A DNA stretch of 64,000 bases from Saccharina japonica. Taxonomy: Eukaryota > Sar > Phaeophyceae > Laminariales > Laminariaceae. Shown here piece by piece: positions 46,740 to 57,009 of this stretch (position 1 is its first letter; each line of letters opens with the position of its first letter). The DNA lies in NCBI GenBank assembly GCA_008828725.1, contig MEHQ01002227.1, forward strand, positions 346,852 through 410,851, in the 5' to 3' direction. The notes beneath the pieces are model-generated. The model saw only the letters and a list, made by a program, of their open reading frames with translations. It was not told the origin of the DNA and did not search any database. Both the position numbers and the translations under genes were made by a program.

Positions 46740-47202
46740 CTCTTCCCCAAACTCGGCCTACTCTAATCGGCACAGACGTCTCTACCGCTTCCCAACAACC
46801 TGCTTCCCCAAAGTACGCTTGCATTCGAGCCTTGAAAATCAATATCTTCTGCTGTACATCCTCCCCTGGCTTAAAACTCCCATCAAACACTGCAGGCCTA
46901 TGACTACCCTGACTGACTCGTAACATGCCTGGCTTAGTAGCAGCTGCTGCTTGTTGCTGCATCTCATGAATTCCCTTCAATGCTTTCGTCATGCTCTCCA
47001 CAAGTTGGACGGTAATGGAGTCGTCGCTCGCAGGCTCTGGGTCCTGGGCTGGCGTACTCCTTTCTCCCGCCTCGTCTTGGGCTTGATCTGCTTGGGCATT
47101 TCGAAGGGCTTGCTGAGTTTCTGCTACTTTCTCGCTGACTTGCTGGTCGATGTGGGCTTGTAATTGCTGCTTTTGTTCCTCCGTAAGATGCGAGAAATCC
47201 AT
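46642..47202 (-). CDS. Copia gag, N-terminal part (frameshifted)
   Basis: 186 codons from ATG at 47202. The start is a helical, Gln/Glu-rich segment (MDFSHLTEEQKQQLQAHIDQ). A region then resembles the start of a gag-type capsid (FDGSFKPGEDVQQKILIFKA and MQAYFGEAGCWEAVETSVPI). After that the frame drifts: the true continuation (AEFGEEMVAKAFAAW) is in the next frame, so a one-base indel lies near 46,750-46,775. It could also be a sequencing error. Confidence 0.75.
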   Translation of the reverse strand: MDFSHLTEEQKQQLQAHIDQQVSEKVAETQQALRNAQADQAQDEAGERSTPAQDPEPASDDSITVQLVESMTKALKGIHEMQQQAAAATKPGMLRVSQGSHRPAVFDGSFKPGEDVQQKILIFKARMQAYFGEAGCWEAVETSVPIRVGRVWGRDGSKGIRCMEHPHDSDHIPRTHSTDSRGRKPQ

Positions 47203-48185
47203 GTTGCTTCTGGAACCTCGGCACGAGCTGCGAAGATGTCTACGCTAGCGTAAGACGCAATGTCGTGCACGAAGCCCGGCTCGCCTCGCGGAGAGGGTGA
47301 TGGAGCCTCGGGTTGGACGCCGAGAATAAGAAAATCGATGATGTTGAAATATATATATTATTTTTTCCAGATGATCCCGGCGCAGCAGAGAAAAAAGATA
47401 AGACTGCGAGGAAGGAACGAGAGGGTTCCGTCTTCTCTTTCAACTCTTCTTCCAAAATGTATCCAGTTCCAACTACCCCTTTATTACTTATATAACCATC
47501 TTATGGCCCACATCAGCCTTGCTACGGTCATTCCGTGGTCCAATAGAAATTGCTTAGAATCAGTTCTTCCAACGTCAAACTATGCACCAGGTCCTCAGCG
47601 TATCATATATATCAGGTACGTATTCGAACTCACATGTTACTCCGACTCCATTACTCCGACTCACTACCTGACCCCTTGAGTCTACAACCGTCCTGCCAGT
47701 GATATATCTCACAATACTAATATATGAATAATGACACAGTTTCCTGATAGATCAATACCCTGGTACATTGTATGATCGTTTAGGTTTTTGGTTGCATGCT
47801 TGTATGTTTTATGTTGTCCGTCACATCTCCGGGGGGGCATGGTATTTTCATTGCTTATGTTGCTTGGTTGTGTGTTTGTTTGTTTTGCTTTTCTTTTCTA
47901 TTCGCTTTCTCTTCTCTTCTCATTTCTTTTTTTCTTTTTTTTCGTTTGTTTCCCTCCTTCAACGCATCTGGATTGGGTAGCATGGGTAGGTGGTGCCTGT
48001 TGCACATGACACTGATTTGCCTGTTCTACTCACGGCATTAAAAATTTGCTATTGCAGTACTTCTCTGTGTGTCGTGGTTTTGTGACGCCACTTGTACCAG
48101 ATAGCTCTCTAGGATGAAGTATCAGAACGTTCACTTGACTGGGTGTGCTGAATGTCGATGGGAGAAACAACGGTTTAATGTGAAG
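47203..48185. other. Region 5' of copia gag
   Basis: Expected to contain leader and 5' LTR of the copia element. It includes a pyrimidine-rich stretch (about 47,870-47,960), but no repeat of it occurs 3' of the element and no primer-binding site was recognised. Confidence 0.35.
47488..47494 (-). promoter_or_regulatory. Possible TATA box of the copia 5' LTR
   Basis: TTATATAA on the minus strand about 290 bp upstream of the gag ATG, in a region where the 5' LTR should lie. No second LTR copy was found, so the assignment is tentative. Confidence 0.2.
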
Positions 48186-48189
48186 AACA

Positions 48190-49795
48190 CACACAACACA
48201 TATATAAATACCATTAGAGTTACGTCGACGCGGATCGGTCGTTAGTTACGAGTGGACCGTCAGACAGCTCTTCTTCGTGACAAAGGGCCCAACTTTTGAT
48301 TGACAGCTTCGAAATAGCTTTTAGCTCTTCACCTTTTGCTGGCAGCAGAACGACTAGTCTATAGCCCGTACTTCAGGTTTGTCGGCAACGACGGCAACGC
48401 ACGGCAGAGCATGGCAGGCATTTCAACAGTAGCAGCAGCAGCGCTTCGCTACCAACTGCCTCGCTGGAGACATCGTTAAACAGGTCATCAGACAGCGCTG
48501 ATTAAGTGCATCAGCACCACAAGATCAACTGTTGCTGCGATAGCGCATGCCTAAGTAATGTGGCTCTGGGCGCGGGAGCTACGTGCAGCAGGGCGCAGGG
48601 ACTATGTGCAGCAGCAGCAGAAATAGGCGGAAGCAGCGGGCGCTCTGGTGCGCAACCATCACGACGTACTGCCGTCGCTCGATGGCCGGCATTTGTACAG
48701 CACAACCAGGGAGAGACACCAGCATACATACTATCAGATAGAAGAGCTCATGATGTACAGCTGCACAACCGGCTTTTTGTGGGTGTAGAGAAAGACACCA
48801 TCATACAGACTATCAGGCAGAGCTCATGGTGTACTGCTGCTGCTGTACTGCAGCACAGCAAGCACCAGTACTCAATCAACTTCTGCGACGGTAGCTCAGG
48901 CGGAAGATCATACGAGTATGCGTTTATTGCTGCGCTGTTGCGGTACATATCACAGATCATCAGATAGTGATGTAGTAGCATACAGTAGTTTCTTGCCCGC
49001 TGGATGGATTGCTCATTTTGGCACTTTCATTATTCATTTTCGGATTTCGGGCACACGAAATAGGCTGCCGCTTTGTATTGTTTGTTGCTGCTCTGCTACT
49101 ACTGCTGAGTTACTGGACAGAACTACTGTATGCATATTGCGTGCTCGTATGCGTTCATACTGCTGTGTTGCTGCTGCTGTGCACATCATAGACCGTCAGC
49201 CTCGTAGTGCTGTAGCGTACAGTAGTTACTTGCCAGGTGAAGACTTTTTTTTTGGACTTTCTATCTGCGCACGCTTTTTTAATTGTTTTACAGGAAATCG
49301 GGAAATTTCCTGGTAAAACGGTAAAATAATAAAAAGTAAAAAGTCGTATCCGTACGAAGTACGTTCCACAGGGTACGACTCTCATACAATACGTACACAC
49401 CGCCTGTCTGTACGAGGGCAAAGGGTTTTGTTGTCTTCCGATCTGATGAAAAAGCCGGTGGTACACATTGTCGACTCGTCTATGGAACACCACAGCAGTA
49501 CGAGTATAGGTTGCCGCTTTGTATTGTTTGTTTCTGCTCTGCTACTACTGCTGAGGTACTGTGTACTTCTCTTGCGTCGCCGGCATTTGGACGGTTTGCT
49601 GTATAGACTAGCTTTTAATTAATGCACTGTAGAATTGAAACTCGTTGTAGCCACACTACTCTAGTCCCCATACAGCTGTTTTTTATGGCTGACTAGCCCA
49701 AACCCAACCACAAGCAAATTGTATTCGTGCATGAATCAACTCCCATCTTACAACCACTCCAAAGGAAAGCCTTGTATGTATAATATAGATGCACA
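48190..49795 (-). repeat. Long dispersed repeat family F, copy 2
   Basis: Inverted relative to 24.99-26.33 kb and longer by about 250 bp, owing to an internal partial duplication: TAGGCTGCCGCTTTGTATTG near 49,063 recurs as TAGGTTGCCGCTTTGTATTG near 49,507. A CATATATAAATACC stretch near 48,200 is at the same end as the TATATAAAAG of copy 1. There is no coding sequence. Confidence 0.7.
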
Positions 49796-49799
49796 TCGT

Positions 49800-50383
49800 A
49801 ATACATGTTATGGTGTACAGTAGTAGTATGGAAGGCCTAGCAAGTCAGAGGTGCGGGAGTGGGTTTTGAGGAGCCCCATCTCCGTCTAATATTCTCGTTC
49901 TTGGAACTGGGGTTTCCCCTAAGTCCCCATATTCTGCACATACCTACGTACAGCTCATCAGGGTGGTCAATTAATAGTGTTGATGTCATTCCGAGCCAGA
50001 TGCCATTACGGCTCTGGGAAACTAAAGCTGCGTCTGTCCTACTCTGCGCTTGGTTCTACGCGAAAGCGATGAACACCAAGGACACGCTTAATAGACAGAC
50101 CTGCAAGGGGATACTCTGTGCCTCACCCAGTCTTTTATCAGTGGACTGTGACACATCGTAAACCTTCAACAGGATGAAGTGAACTTAATCCAATAGAAAA
50201 ATGAGAAGGGAAAGGAAAAGGAAATAGGAAGAAACGAGAAAAGGAAAACGGAAAAAAGAAAAAGGAAAAAGGAACAAATGAACAAAAACAGAAGAAAAAA
50301 TAAGAATGAGACAGCAGTATTGATTACCTGGTATATTGTACTGGTACTGGCGTATATTGCTGTTAAGAACTTGAGTAGACGGG
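49800..50383. other. Non-coding spacer
   Basis: No gene recognised. It contains an A/G-rich low-complexity stretch (about 50,185-50,310). Confidence 0.35.
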
Positions 50384-50391
50384 TAGTCGCC
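50384..50391. repeat. 8-bp target site duplication (left) of the hAT element
   Basis: TAGTCGCC, identical to 51241-51248. Confidence 0.9.
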
Positions 50392-51240
50392 TAGGGTTGC
50401 ACCCCGGCCTCAAAATTTGGAACCGGTAACCGGACCGGATTGTGGGGGGTTCAGACGGAACCGGAACCGGGTACCCGGCCTGCTTTCAGCCCGGGTACCC
50501 GGGTACCCGGGTACCCGGGTTACCATGCACTATTATCTCCCCTTGTAGAGTTTCAGCGGGCCTGAACGGTCCGCAGGCGGCGTGGTAAGGCGGACGGTGG
50601 GAGGGAATGGCTTTATTTCGTCTATTATCTCAATGAATCATGCCAAAGGAAGAAGATGGAAGGCAGAAGGCTGTCTCTTGCAGTATGTTCTGAGAGAGAT
50701 GTGTGTGTGTGTTAAATGTTAAAATACACCACTCACACAGAGACCATCCAGGCTGCTGGGTTTATATCCCCCTTGTATATCCCCTTATTTTGTCCCCTAT
50801 TTCACAGCAGAAAGGAAGTAGGCGGCCTAAGGGAGAATAATTACCCCCCCCCCCCCCTATAGCACTCTGTTGCGAATGGTTCACGTTATACACGTCATCC
50901 ATGTCCTGGCTCATGGCTCATATCATACGTGTGTGTCCTGGTAGCTGGTAGGGGTATCGTCTGTGTGTCGCGTGTTGTGCGAAGGCTGTAGGAGAGAAGG
51001 GAGAAAAGGAAAAAGGAGAGTCTAGGGGCACAAGCAGTGTAGTATGTATAAATCAACATATATCCCAGTTTTGGGGGCTCCGTATAGCACAATCAACGGG
51101 TACCCGGGTACTATCCGGGTACCCGGGGTCCAAGTAAATACCCGGGGTAAAATTATTTGTTCCGGTCCGATTCTGGTTCCGACGGTTCCGGGTACCCGCC
51201 ACCGGGTACCTGGTTCTCAGTCAGACGGGGTGCAACCCTA
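50392..51240. mobile_element. Non-autonomous hAT element, 849 bp
   Basis: Perfect 15-bp terminal inverted repeats (TAGGGTTGCACCCCG and its inverse) are flanked by the identical 8-bp direct repeat TAGTCGCC at 50384-50391 and 51241-51248. The 8-bp duplication and TAGGG terminus are diagnostic of the hAT superfamily. The subterminal regions are full of GGGTACCC palindromes and CCGG-rich motifs on both sides. There is no transposase frame, so it would need an autonomous hAT in trans. Intact ends suggest fairly recent insertion. Confidence 0.92.
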
Positions 51241-51248
51241 TAGTCGCC
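51241..51248. repeat. 8-bp target site duplication (right) of the hAT element
   Basis: TAGTCGCC, identical to 50384-50391. Confidence 0.9.
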
Positions 51249-51868
51249 CCCGCGACGCGGACAACAATCGGTGTATTGGTACGTCAAGATAATCAGGCGT
51301 GCATGTGTTGGAGATCGGGGTCAGAGTATACGACGTAGACAGTATAAACCACACAGAACCTTTGATTGCTACAATCTGTCTTCTTCCACGCAAGCATCGC
51401 GTGCGAGTCAGCAAGCCCACGACGAGCGCGGGTGAGTCACCGGTTCTTGCTGAGAGCGTCAAGAGACATAATAAGACAGTCGTGGTCTCGGCCAAGTAAG
51501 CCAGGCAGGGGAATTTTGCTCTTTATTTGCATCCCTCTAAACCTGTCGGGGGTCAACATTTGGACACGCGGGGACTCCCGTTCGGAAAGGAAGACGACCG
51601 CGACACGCGCACAGCGACCGACGGGACTAACGGCCTGGATACAACGTTCTTCAAGAAGAGCGGTACGTGCGGTGTGGGTTGAGTGACCAGATGGCGAGAA
51701 ACCGCGGAACATGGCATAGGTATCATCTAGAATTGGTGTACGTAAAATATGCATACAAACATGAGGATGAAGAAAGCTAAAACCAATCAGCCCCACAACA
51801 ACAACAGCAAGCAGTACAATTTTCTAGAGGTGATGGCTAATCATTACGGCCGAGCACTGGCACAGTAT

Positions 51869-51898
51869 GTACTGGCAGTAGTAATCTACTGCCAGTAC
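51869..51898. other. Perfect short hairpin, 13-bp stem, TAAT loop
   Basis: GTACTGGCAGTAG is followed by TAAT and then its exact inverse. No T-run follows and no gene is adjacent, so a terminator role has no support. Confidence 0.7.
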
Positions 51899-52162
51899 TA
51901 TATGATTGATGCAGCCAGTATAGTTGTGACTAGTTTCTATCTTACGTTTTTAGTCTTCCCTGCACGGTTGCATTGTACCTTGTAGCTGTTATATGTATAT
52001 GCAGTGTCGGGCGATCATGCACGACCCTTCCGAGTATTGCTATTTCTCCATAGGTCGTAGATAGGCACGGAGGAATGCGAAGAGCACTGAGGGCACACTC
52101 GATGTTTTATACCTATGGTACCTGGTACTTTTTATTTTAATGGCGAACGAAGTTACAGTTCT

Positions 52163-52188
52163 CCCCCCCCCCCCCCCCCCCCCCCCCC
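52163..52188. repeat. 26-C homopolymer
   Basis: Uninterrupted run of 26 C followed by TCCCTCC, able in principle to form G-quadruplex or i-motif structures. Its length may be affected by sequencing. Confidence 0.9.
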
Positions 52189-52499
52189 TCCCTCCGCCTC
52201 TAGGTGTTGCCTCGTTCGTGCAGCAGTTATTTTTCACGTGTTGGTCTGTGCTTGTTGTGTTGTTGAACTTTTTTATATGGGCGAACGTGTTTTTTTTTTG
52301 TTGCTGCAGATTTAGCGTATAACAGCAGTATAACCGGCACCAGGTACGAGTATATGATACGGAATACCGTCCTATAATATCAGCTAGTCTCTAATTTGCT
52401 ATACGCGCGTACCCTATCCTCGTAGTGTCGTTCCGTCAGTTCTGCTTTCTAGTTGTATTTCCTTTTTTCTTTATAGGGCAGTCGTAACTGTTTGGACGA

Positions 52500-52790
52500 A
52501 GGGACACATGCAACGTACAGGAGAGGTGCACCGTGTTTTTGCCTTCTGAGGGTGATGACTTGATTATCTTGATTGTAGTGTAGGACCTCGATACCTCACA
52601 AAAACCCTGATTTCGAAAGAAAAACATGCCAAATTGCTCCCCGATGATCAGCCGCGTGGGCTATATACGTAAAAAACGAAAAATTGCGCAACACACAAAA
52701 CGAATTCCGACGAGTTTGGACCAAGGATCCCCGTCTTTCAGAGAACATTTAGGCAAAAATGAATGTCCTACCTCTCTATTATAGCACGCA
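52500..52790. mobile_element. Short TIR element family M, copy 2
   Basis: The left end ATGCAACGTACAGGAGAGGT pairs with the right end CTACCTCTCTATTATAGCAC as an inverted repeat. The CGAATTCCGACGAGTTTGG and TTCAGAGAACATTTAGGCA blocks match copy 1 at 2.2-2.46 kb. It is diverged and non-coding. Confidence 0.55.
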
Positions 52791-53667
52791 TCTAGGGTCC
52801 TTTTTGGGTGTGTGTTCGCTGATCAGCCGCCGGTTGTTGATCCTTTTCACGCGGTCCTTCCTTCCGTTTTGTTTTCCTCTTTTTTTGTTTTCTGTTTGTT
52901 CGCTAAAACCCTCTCCGGCAACCCCCGGCTGTTGGGCCTTGTGACGCGCTTCTTCCTTCCGCTTTGCGCGTATTATATGTGTTTTTAAGTTTGGTCTCTT
53001 CCTCTACGTTGAGTATCTGACACCTGATCCGTACGTACCGGTTACTACATGTACGAGGGGTTCCTTCCGTTTTTGGGATAGTTTTTCGTTTCGTTTTTGT
53101 GTGTTTGTTTTTGTGCTTTCTTGTGTCTTTCTAGTTGGTGAGAGCCGACTACCCTGTGCCCCATGGGCAGGACCGCGGGAGTCGCATTACATAATATATA
53201 AATCAAAACGATTTATGATGTGTACCTGCACGAAAACCAGTAACATGAAGATCGTCACAGCACGACCACATTTTGCATGCATTTTTGTTTAGATTTGTTT
53301 TTGTTTCTGTGTTGATGACCGCCACCACCCCCGGCCAACCAATCAATGCAGTTTTGAGCCTCGATTGTGATGGGAAATGAAGCAAAAACGCGTTATATTT
53401 TACCCTTCGGCGGCGCCTCTAGCGGGGCCCTCTTACCAGCCTGGGGGGGTCGATTGACCGAGCTTCGCTCGGCTACTATACTGCTGAAATTCACCAGAAT
53501 ACTGAATGATAGTTTTGACAGTATAATCGATGCCGACTTATTCAGCCAGTGGCTATACCCCTACTAATTATTGTTCTGCCAACAGGAAACAATCATCATA
53601 TATCGTGTGATAGTAAAAATAAGGAAGCTCGAGGAACCTAACAGCCTTTTTTTTTTTGTACTGTAGG
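52791..53667. other. T-rich non-coding region
   Basis: No gene recognised; long T/G/C-rich stretches, no clear repeats. Confidence 0.3.
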
Positions 53668-53758
53668 TCCTAGTTTCTGTCCCCCTCCGTAGATAGTTTT
53701 ACTCTAACATAAAAAACTAAAAAAATACAATTAAAAATGCCCGACGTGGCTCTTTTAA
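53668..53758 (+). repeat. Direct repeat unit flanking a TTAA element (left)
   Basis: CCCTCCGTAGATAGTTT, then A-rich DNA, then GCCCGACGTGGCTCTTTTAA. A second copy follows the element at about 54,549-54,628. The unit ends exactly at the TTAA target. Confidence 0.7.
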
Positions 53759-54495
53759 GGAGACCCTTCGGGCATAAAATATTAGAGCAAATTAATAACA
53801 AATCGTTTTTTTTTTCAGCTGCCATACTATTTCTGGTACATTTTCTACATATTCATGATTACCTACAGAAAACGACGGTTCTGTGGTTCCACTACGCAGA
53901 CTGCTGACCAATGAGTGGTTCAGAGAGCGTTGGTCATGGTCAACATTTGTGTCTCAGGAGGCGTATCGATCAGACGCCTTTTTCATCACGAAAGGTGCCT
54001 CCTACTCAAGAATGACTCGCCATACCGCTGGTACTCAAAGAGGATTTTGAAAAATGGCAGCTTCTCCGGCTGCTGATACTGCTTTACCTCAGATTGTCGA
54101 CGAGGACGCCAAGCGCTGGTAGCTGAACCTACCTGGGCCTCTAGTCCGACCGTCCGCAGCGTCCTACGTAGCGACAGCAGGGTGTCTAGATACTAAACAG
54201 GAGCTCCGAAACGATCAAAAGTCTTCCTGCGGGGCACTTTCGTTTGGTGATTTCAAAAACAGTAATGCCTACGCTAACACCCCCTAGAGACCCAACACCC
54301 CCTAGAGACCATAACGGACAAGCTATACGTTGGTCGGTCGGAGGTCTGCGGATTAAAGCTATATATGCCGTGTTCCGTATTGAGTACTTATATGGTGTTA
54401 TTATACCTACAATAGCATTGCTGCTGTAAAGAAGACGAATAATATATGTATTTCAACCCTCAAGTACTCTTTTTTTGAATGACCGAAGGGGCCCC
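53759..54495. mobile_element. TTAA-flanked TIR element, copy 2
   Basis: Flanked by TTAA at 53755-53758 and 54496-54499. The left terminus GGAGACCCTTCGGGC is diverged; the right terminus GACCGAAGGGGCCCC is identical to copy 1. The 737-bp body follows copy 1 (32423-33165) throughout, including the TGCCATACTATTTCTGGTA block and the TTGGTCGGTCGGAGGTCT block. Confidence 0.75.
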
Positions 54496-54548
54496 TTAAG
54501 GGGCGCCCCTTTGGTTACAACAAAATAGAAGCAGTATGGAGCCTTACT

Positions 54549-54628
54549 ATGCCCCTCCGTAGATAGTTTCACATTAATAATCAACAAAAACACACACAAA
54601 AAAGCAATGTCCGACGTGGCTCTTTTTA
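54549..54628 (+). repeat. Direct repeat unit flanking a TTAA element (right)
   Basis: Second copy of the CCCTCCGTAGATAGTTT ... GACGTGGCTCTTTTTAA unit found at 53,668, again ending in TTAA followed by AGGCCCC. This suggests that a nested or tandem set of TTAA elements once stood here. Confidence 0.65.
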
Positions 54629-54957
54629 AAGGCCCCTCCCAGGCCAAAACAAAGGTATATACAGGACGGATTCTTCTGAGAGCAATGCGTTTTGTCTACT
54701 GTACAGGGGCAACCAACTGGTTTTCACTAATCCTAACCCTGGGGACGAGATCGTACAAAGTGTGGTTTGAAACACCTTGAACCACTCGCCGTAGGGTAAA
54801 TTCAAGTAGTCGGTTTATGCGTAATATGCATGCAAACCACATGAACACGATAACCACCATGCTTTCTTCAAATGATTTCATTGAACGGTATACCAGACGA
54901 TATACGGCATGGGTGGGTGTCAATGGCAAATATCGACGAAGGAGCTGAAGTCTATTT

Positions 54958-55233
54958 GGTTACGAAAAACATCGTGGCCGGGCGGCTACCAACCAAAGCT
55001 TGATGGACACAGAATGTTATCTCTTATCTATTTAATGGGCCCCTTCGGTCATGATGAAACACGAGTCTTCCATCGTTGAAAAGTATAATTGTTTCGGTTA
55101 CGAAAAACATCGTGGCCGGGCGGCTACCAACCAAAGCTTGATGGACACAGAATGTTCTCTCTTATCTATTTAATGGGCCCCTTCGGTCATGATGAAACAC
55201 GAGTCTTCCATCGTTGAAAAATATAATTGTTTC
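54958..55233 (+). repeat. 138-bp tandem duplication
   Basis: Two almost identical units (54958-55095, 55096-55233), each starting GGTTACGAAAAACATCGTGG and containing TTAA and the first ~60 bp of a TTAA element. Only two or three differences were seen, so the duplication is recent. Confidence 0.85.
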
Positions 55234-55637
55234 GTTTTTTTTGCAGCAGCAATACTATTTCTGGTATAATAACACCATATAAGTACTCCTTACGGAAAAC
55301 GGCATAGCTCCAGTTCTAATGCTCAGTGTTTCGCCCATAGAGTAGTTGCGAAGAGCCTAGACAACGAAAAGTGCATCTTTAGAGGCACTTTTCGTGACGA
55401 CCAAGGCGTTTGATCGATATGCCTCCCGAGACACAAATGTTGGCCATGGTCGAGGCTCTTCGCAACTACTCTATTGGCGGAATACTGAGCATTATAACTG
55501 GAGCTATGCCGTTGTCCGTAAGGAGTACTGATATGGTGTTATTATACCAGAAATAGTATTGCTGCTGTAAAAAAAACGAAAAATATATAGTTTTCAACGA
55601 TGGAAGACTCGTGTTTCATCATGACCGAAGGGGCCCC
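55174..55637. mobile_element. Foldback derivative of the TTAA element, copy 3
   Basis: 464 bp flanked by TTAA (55170-55173 and 55638-55641). The left and right halves are long inverted repeats: TGGGCCCCTTCGGTCATGAT on the left, ATCATGACCGAAGGGGCCCC on the right, continuing for about 200 bp. A hairpin (CGAAAAGTGC and its inverse) lies near 55,368-55,395. Its inner part matches, in inverse, the interior of copy 2 (around 53,935-54,000), so it arose from that family. Confidence 0.8.
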
Positions 55638-55794
55638 TTAACAATCACCAGCTATTATATATATCTAGTGTGATGTGATGCCTCAGGGTTATATAATGGT
55701 TGAGATATAGCCATATAGGTAAAAAGCCTTGTGGCATTATAAATAGTATTGATATTCGTGTTTTCCAGAAGCCTATGACCTATGATTCATCCCA

Positions 55795-56045
55795 TGGTAG
55801 GGGCGCAGCAGAATTTCCTGAGCTCCTCACATAAGGAGCTCAATATCTCACCCGAAACATGACTTCGGAAACATTTGTTCGCGCAGCCCGACCAAAAACT
55901 TCCAATGCAGTATTCATAGTCCAAAAACAAACATACCAGTATAATGATAATAGTACAGCAGTAGTATCCAGTGGTTACTCACGTGAGGAGCTCAACCGTT
56001 CGGAAAATATTGAGCCAAAAGGTGGTACCCCTACCCGTGGGATTG
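55795..56045. mobile_element. Short TIR element family M, copy 3
   Basis: GGTAGGGGCGCAGCA at the left mirrors GGTGGTACCCCTACCC at the right. The interior has CCTGAGCTCCTCACATAAGG and, inverted, GTGAGGAGCTCAACCGTTCG. It matches the other copies near 2.2 and 52.5 kb in order. Confidence 0.55.
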
Positions 56046-56109
56046 CTTCATACGCCTATAGGAATGACAGAACATTCCTATAGGCTTATAGCATATACAT
56101 GTGGATGGT

Positions 56110-56720
56110 ATGATCTGCACGGATGCTCCTAGTATCCTTTATGCAATGAGTATACTCGGAGTATCGAGTACATTTCGTACTCCGCGTACTGATATAGTAT
56201 TAGAGCACTGGCGGCCTATATACTGCTAGTATACTGGGAGTATGAGCAGAACTGAAGACCCGAATACTCCGACAGGGTCAGCACAGATCTCAGAGTACAA
56301 TAATTGCTCGCAATGTTGAACTTCAAGCTACTTGGAGTATCAGGCAGTATACGCAGCACAGCCCCTCGGAATACTGTGAGTCTACAATGTTCCCTGAGGA
56401 AATTTGTCTCGAAACTATTGCAATTAATTGTACTTGAAGGTACATGGGGGCGACTGTGAAGAGTGAAATGTTGCAAACGCCAGTCACATACTACCAGAAC
56501 CTGGGGCTATTGGCGGCCGAGTCCTTAGATGACGAGCAGATAGATGCTCCCAGCATACTTTACGCTCCCAATTTACTCGGCGTATCGAGTACATTTCGTA
56601 CTCTGTGAATACGTAGAGTATTGGAATACTGGCGGTCGTAATATACTATGCGAATACTTGGCGGTATAGGCAGTACTGAAGACCCTAATACCTAGCGAGC
56701 ACAAGGAGTACCTGCGGTAT
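56110..56720 (+). repeat. ~421-bp direct duplication, about 1.5 units
   Basis: The segment from GATGCTCCTAGTATCC near 56121 through CGAGTACATTTCGTACTC (56163) to GAAGACCC (near 56250) recurs about 421 bp later, at 56542, 56584 and near 56673. Both copies are rich in AGTATAC/GTATTC motifs. Non-coding. Confidence 0.65.
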
Positions 56721-57009
56721 CGGAGCCCAGATACTTGGGGGTATGGGCAGTGTACGAAGTGCGGAGGCCTGGATTACTTCGAATGTTCGCAATATCCAAA
56801 GTACATAAACCCGAAATACTACCAGTAAAATCAGGAGTCAACCAAATGGAACGACGTGATCGTAGGGATGTGGTTCCACGAGTAGAAACCGAAACTACTG
56901 GGTCATGATGTCGCACATCAGATCATTCTCTCTTCCAAGACGCCCAAAAGCCAACCCATCGAGGCTTTTGATAAACTATTCTGAGCATAATGGAAGGAGA
57001 CGCCGACGA

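Larger units (their letters stand above)
40893..47202 (-). mobile_element. Nearly intact Ty1/copia LTR-retrotransposon coding region
   Basis: Reads gag, protease, integrase, RT, RNase H on the minus strand, the copia order (integrase before RT). Only two disruptions break the polyprotein: a frameshift in gag near 46.74-46.78 kb and an in-frame TAG at 42315-42317. The strong preservation implies recent insertion. LTRs, primer-binding site and polypurine tract could not be identified, so the ends given are those of coding sequence. It carries a polyQ tract, a 14-residue tandem repeat and a long Pro-rich linker, all unusual for copia polyproteins. Confidence 0.9.
51249..52495. other. Non-coding region
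   Basis: No gene recognised. It contains a 13-bp perfect hairpin at 51869-51898 and a 26-C run at 52163-52188. Confidence 0.35.

Noticed and set aside
24990..49795. The two family F copies as the LTRs of the copia element between them
   Set aside because: LTRs must be direct repeats; these are inverted and lie far from the element's 3' end.
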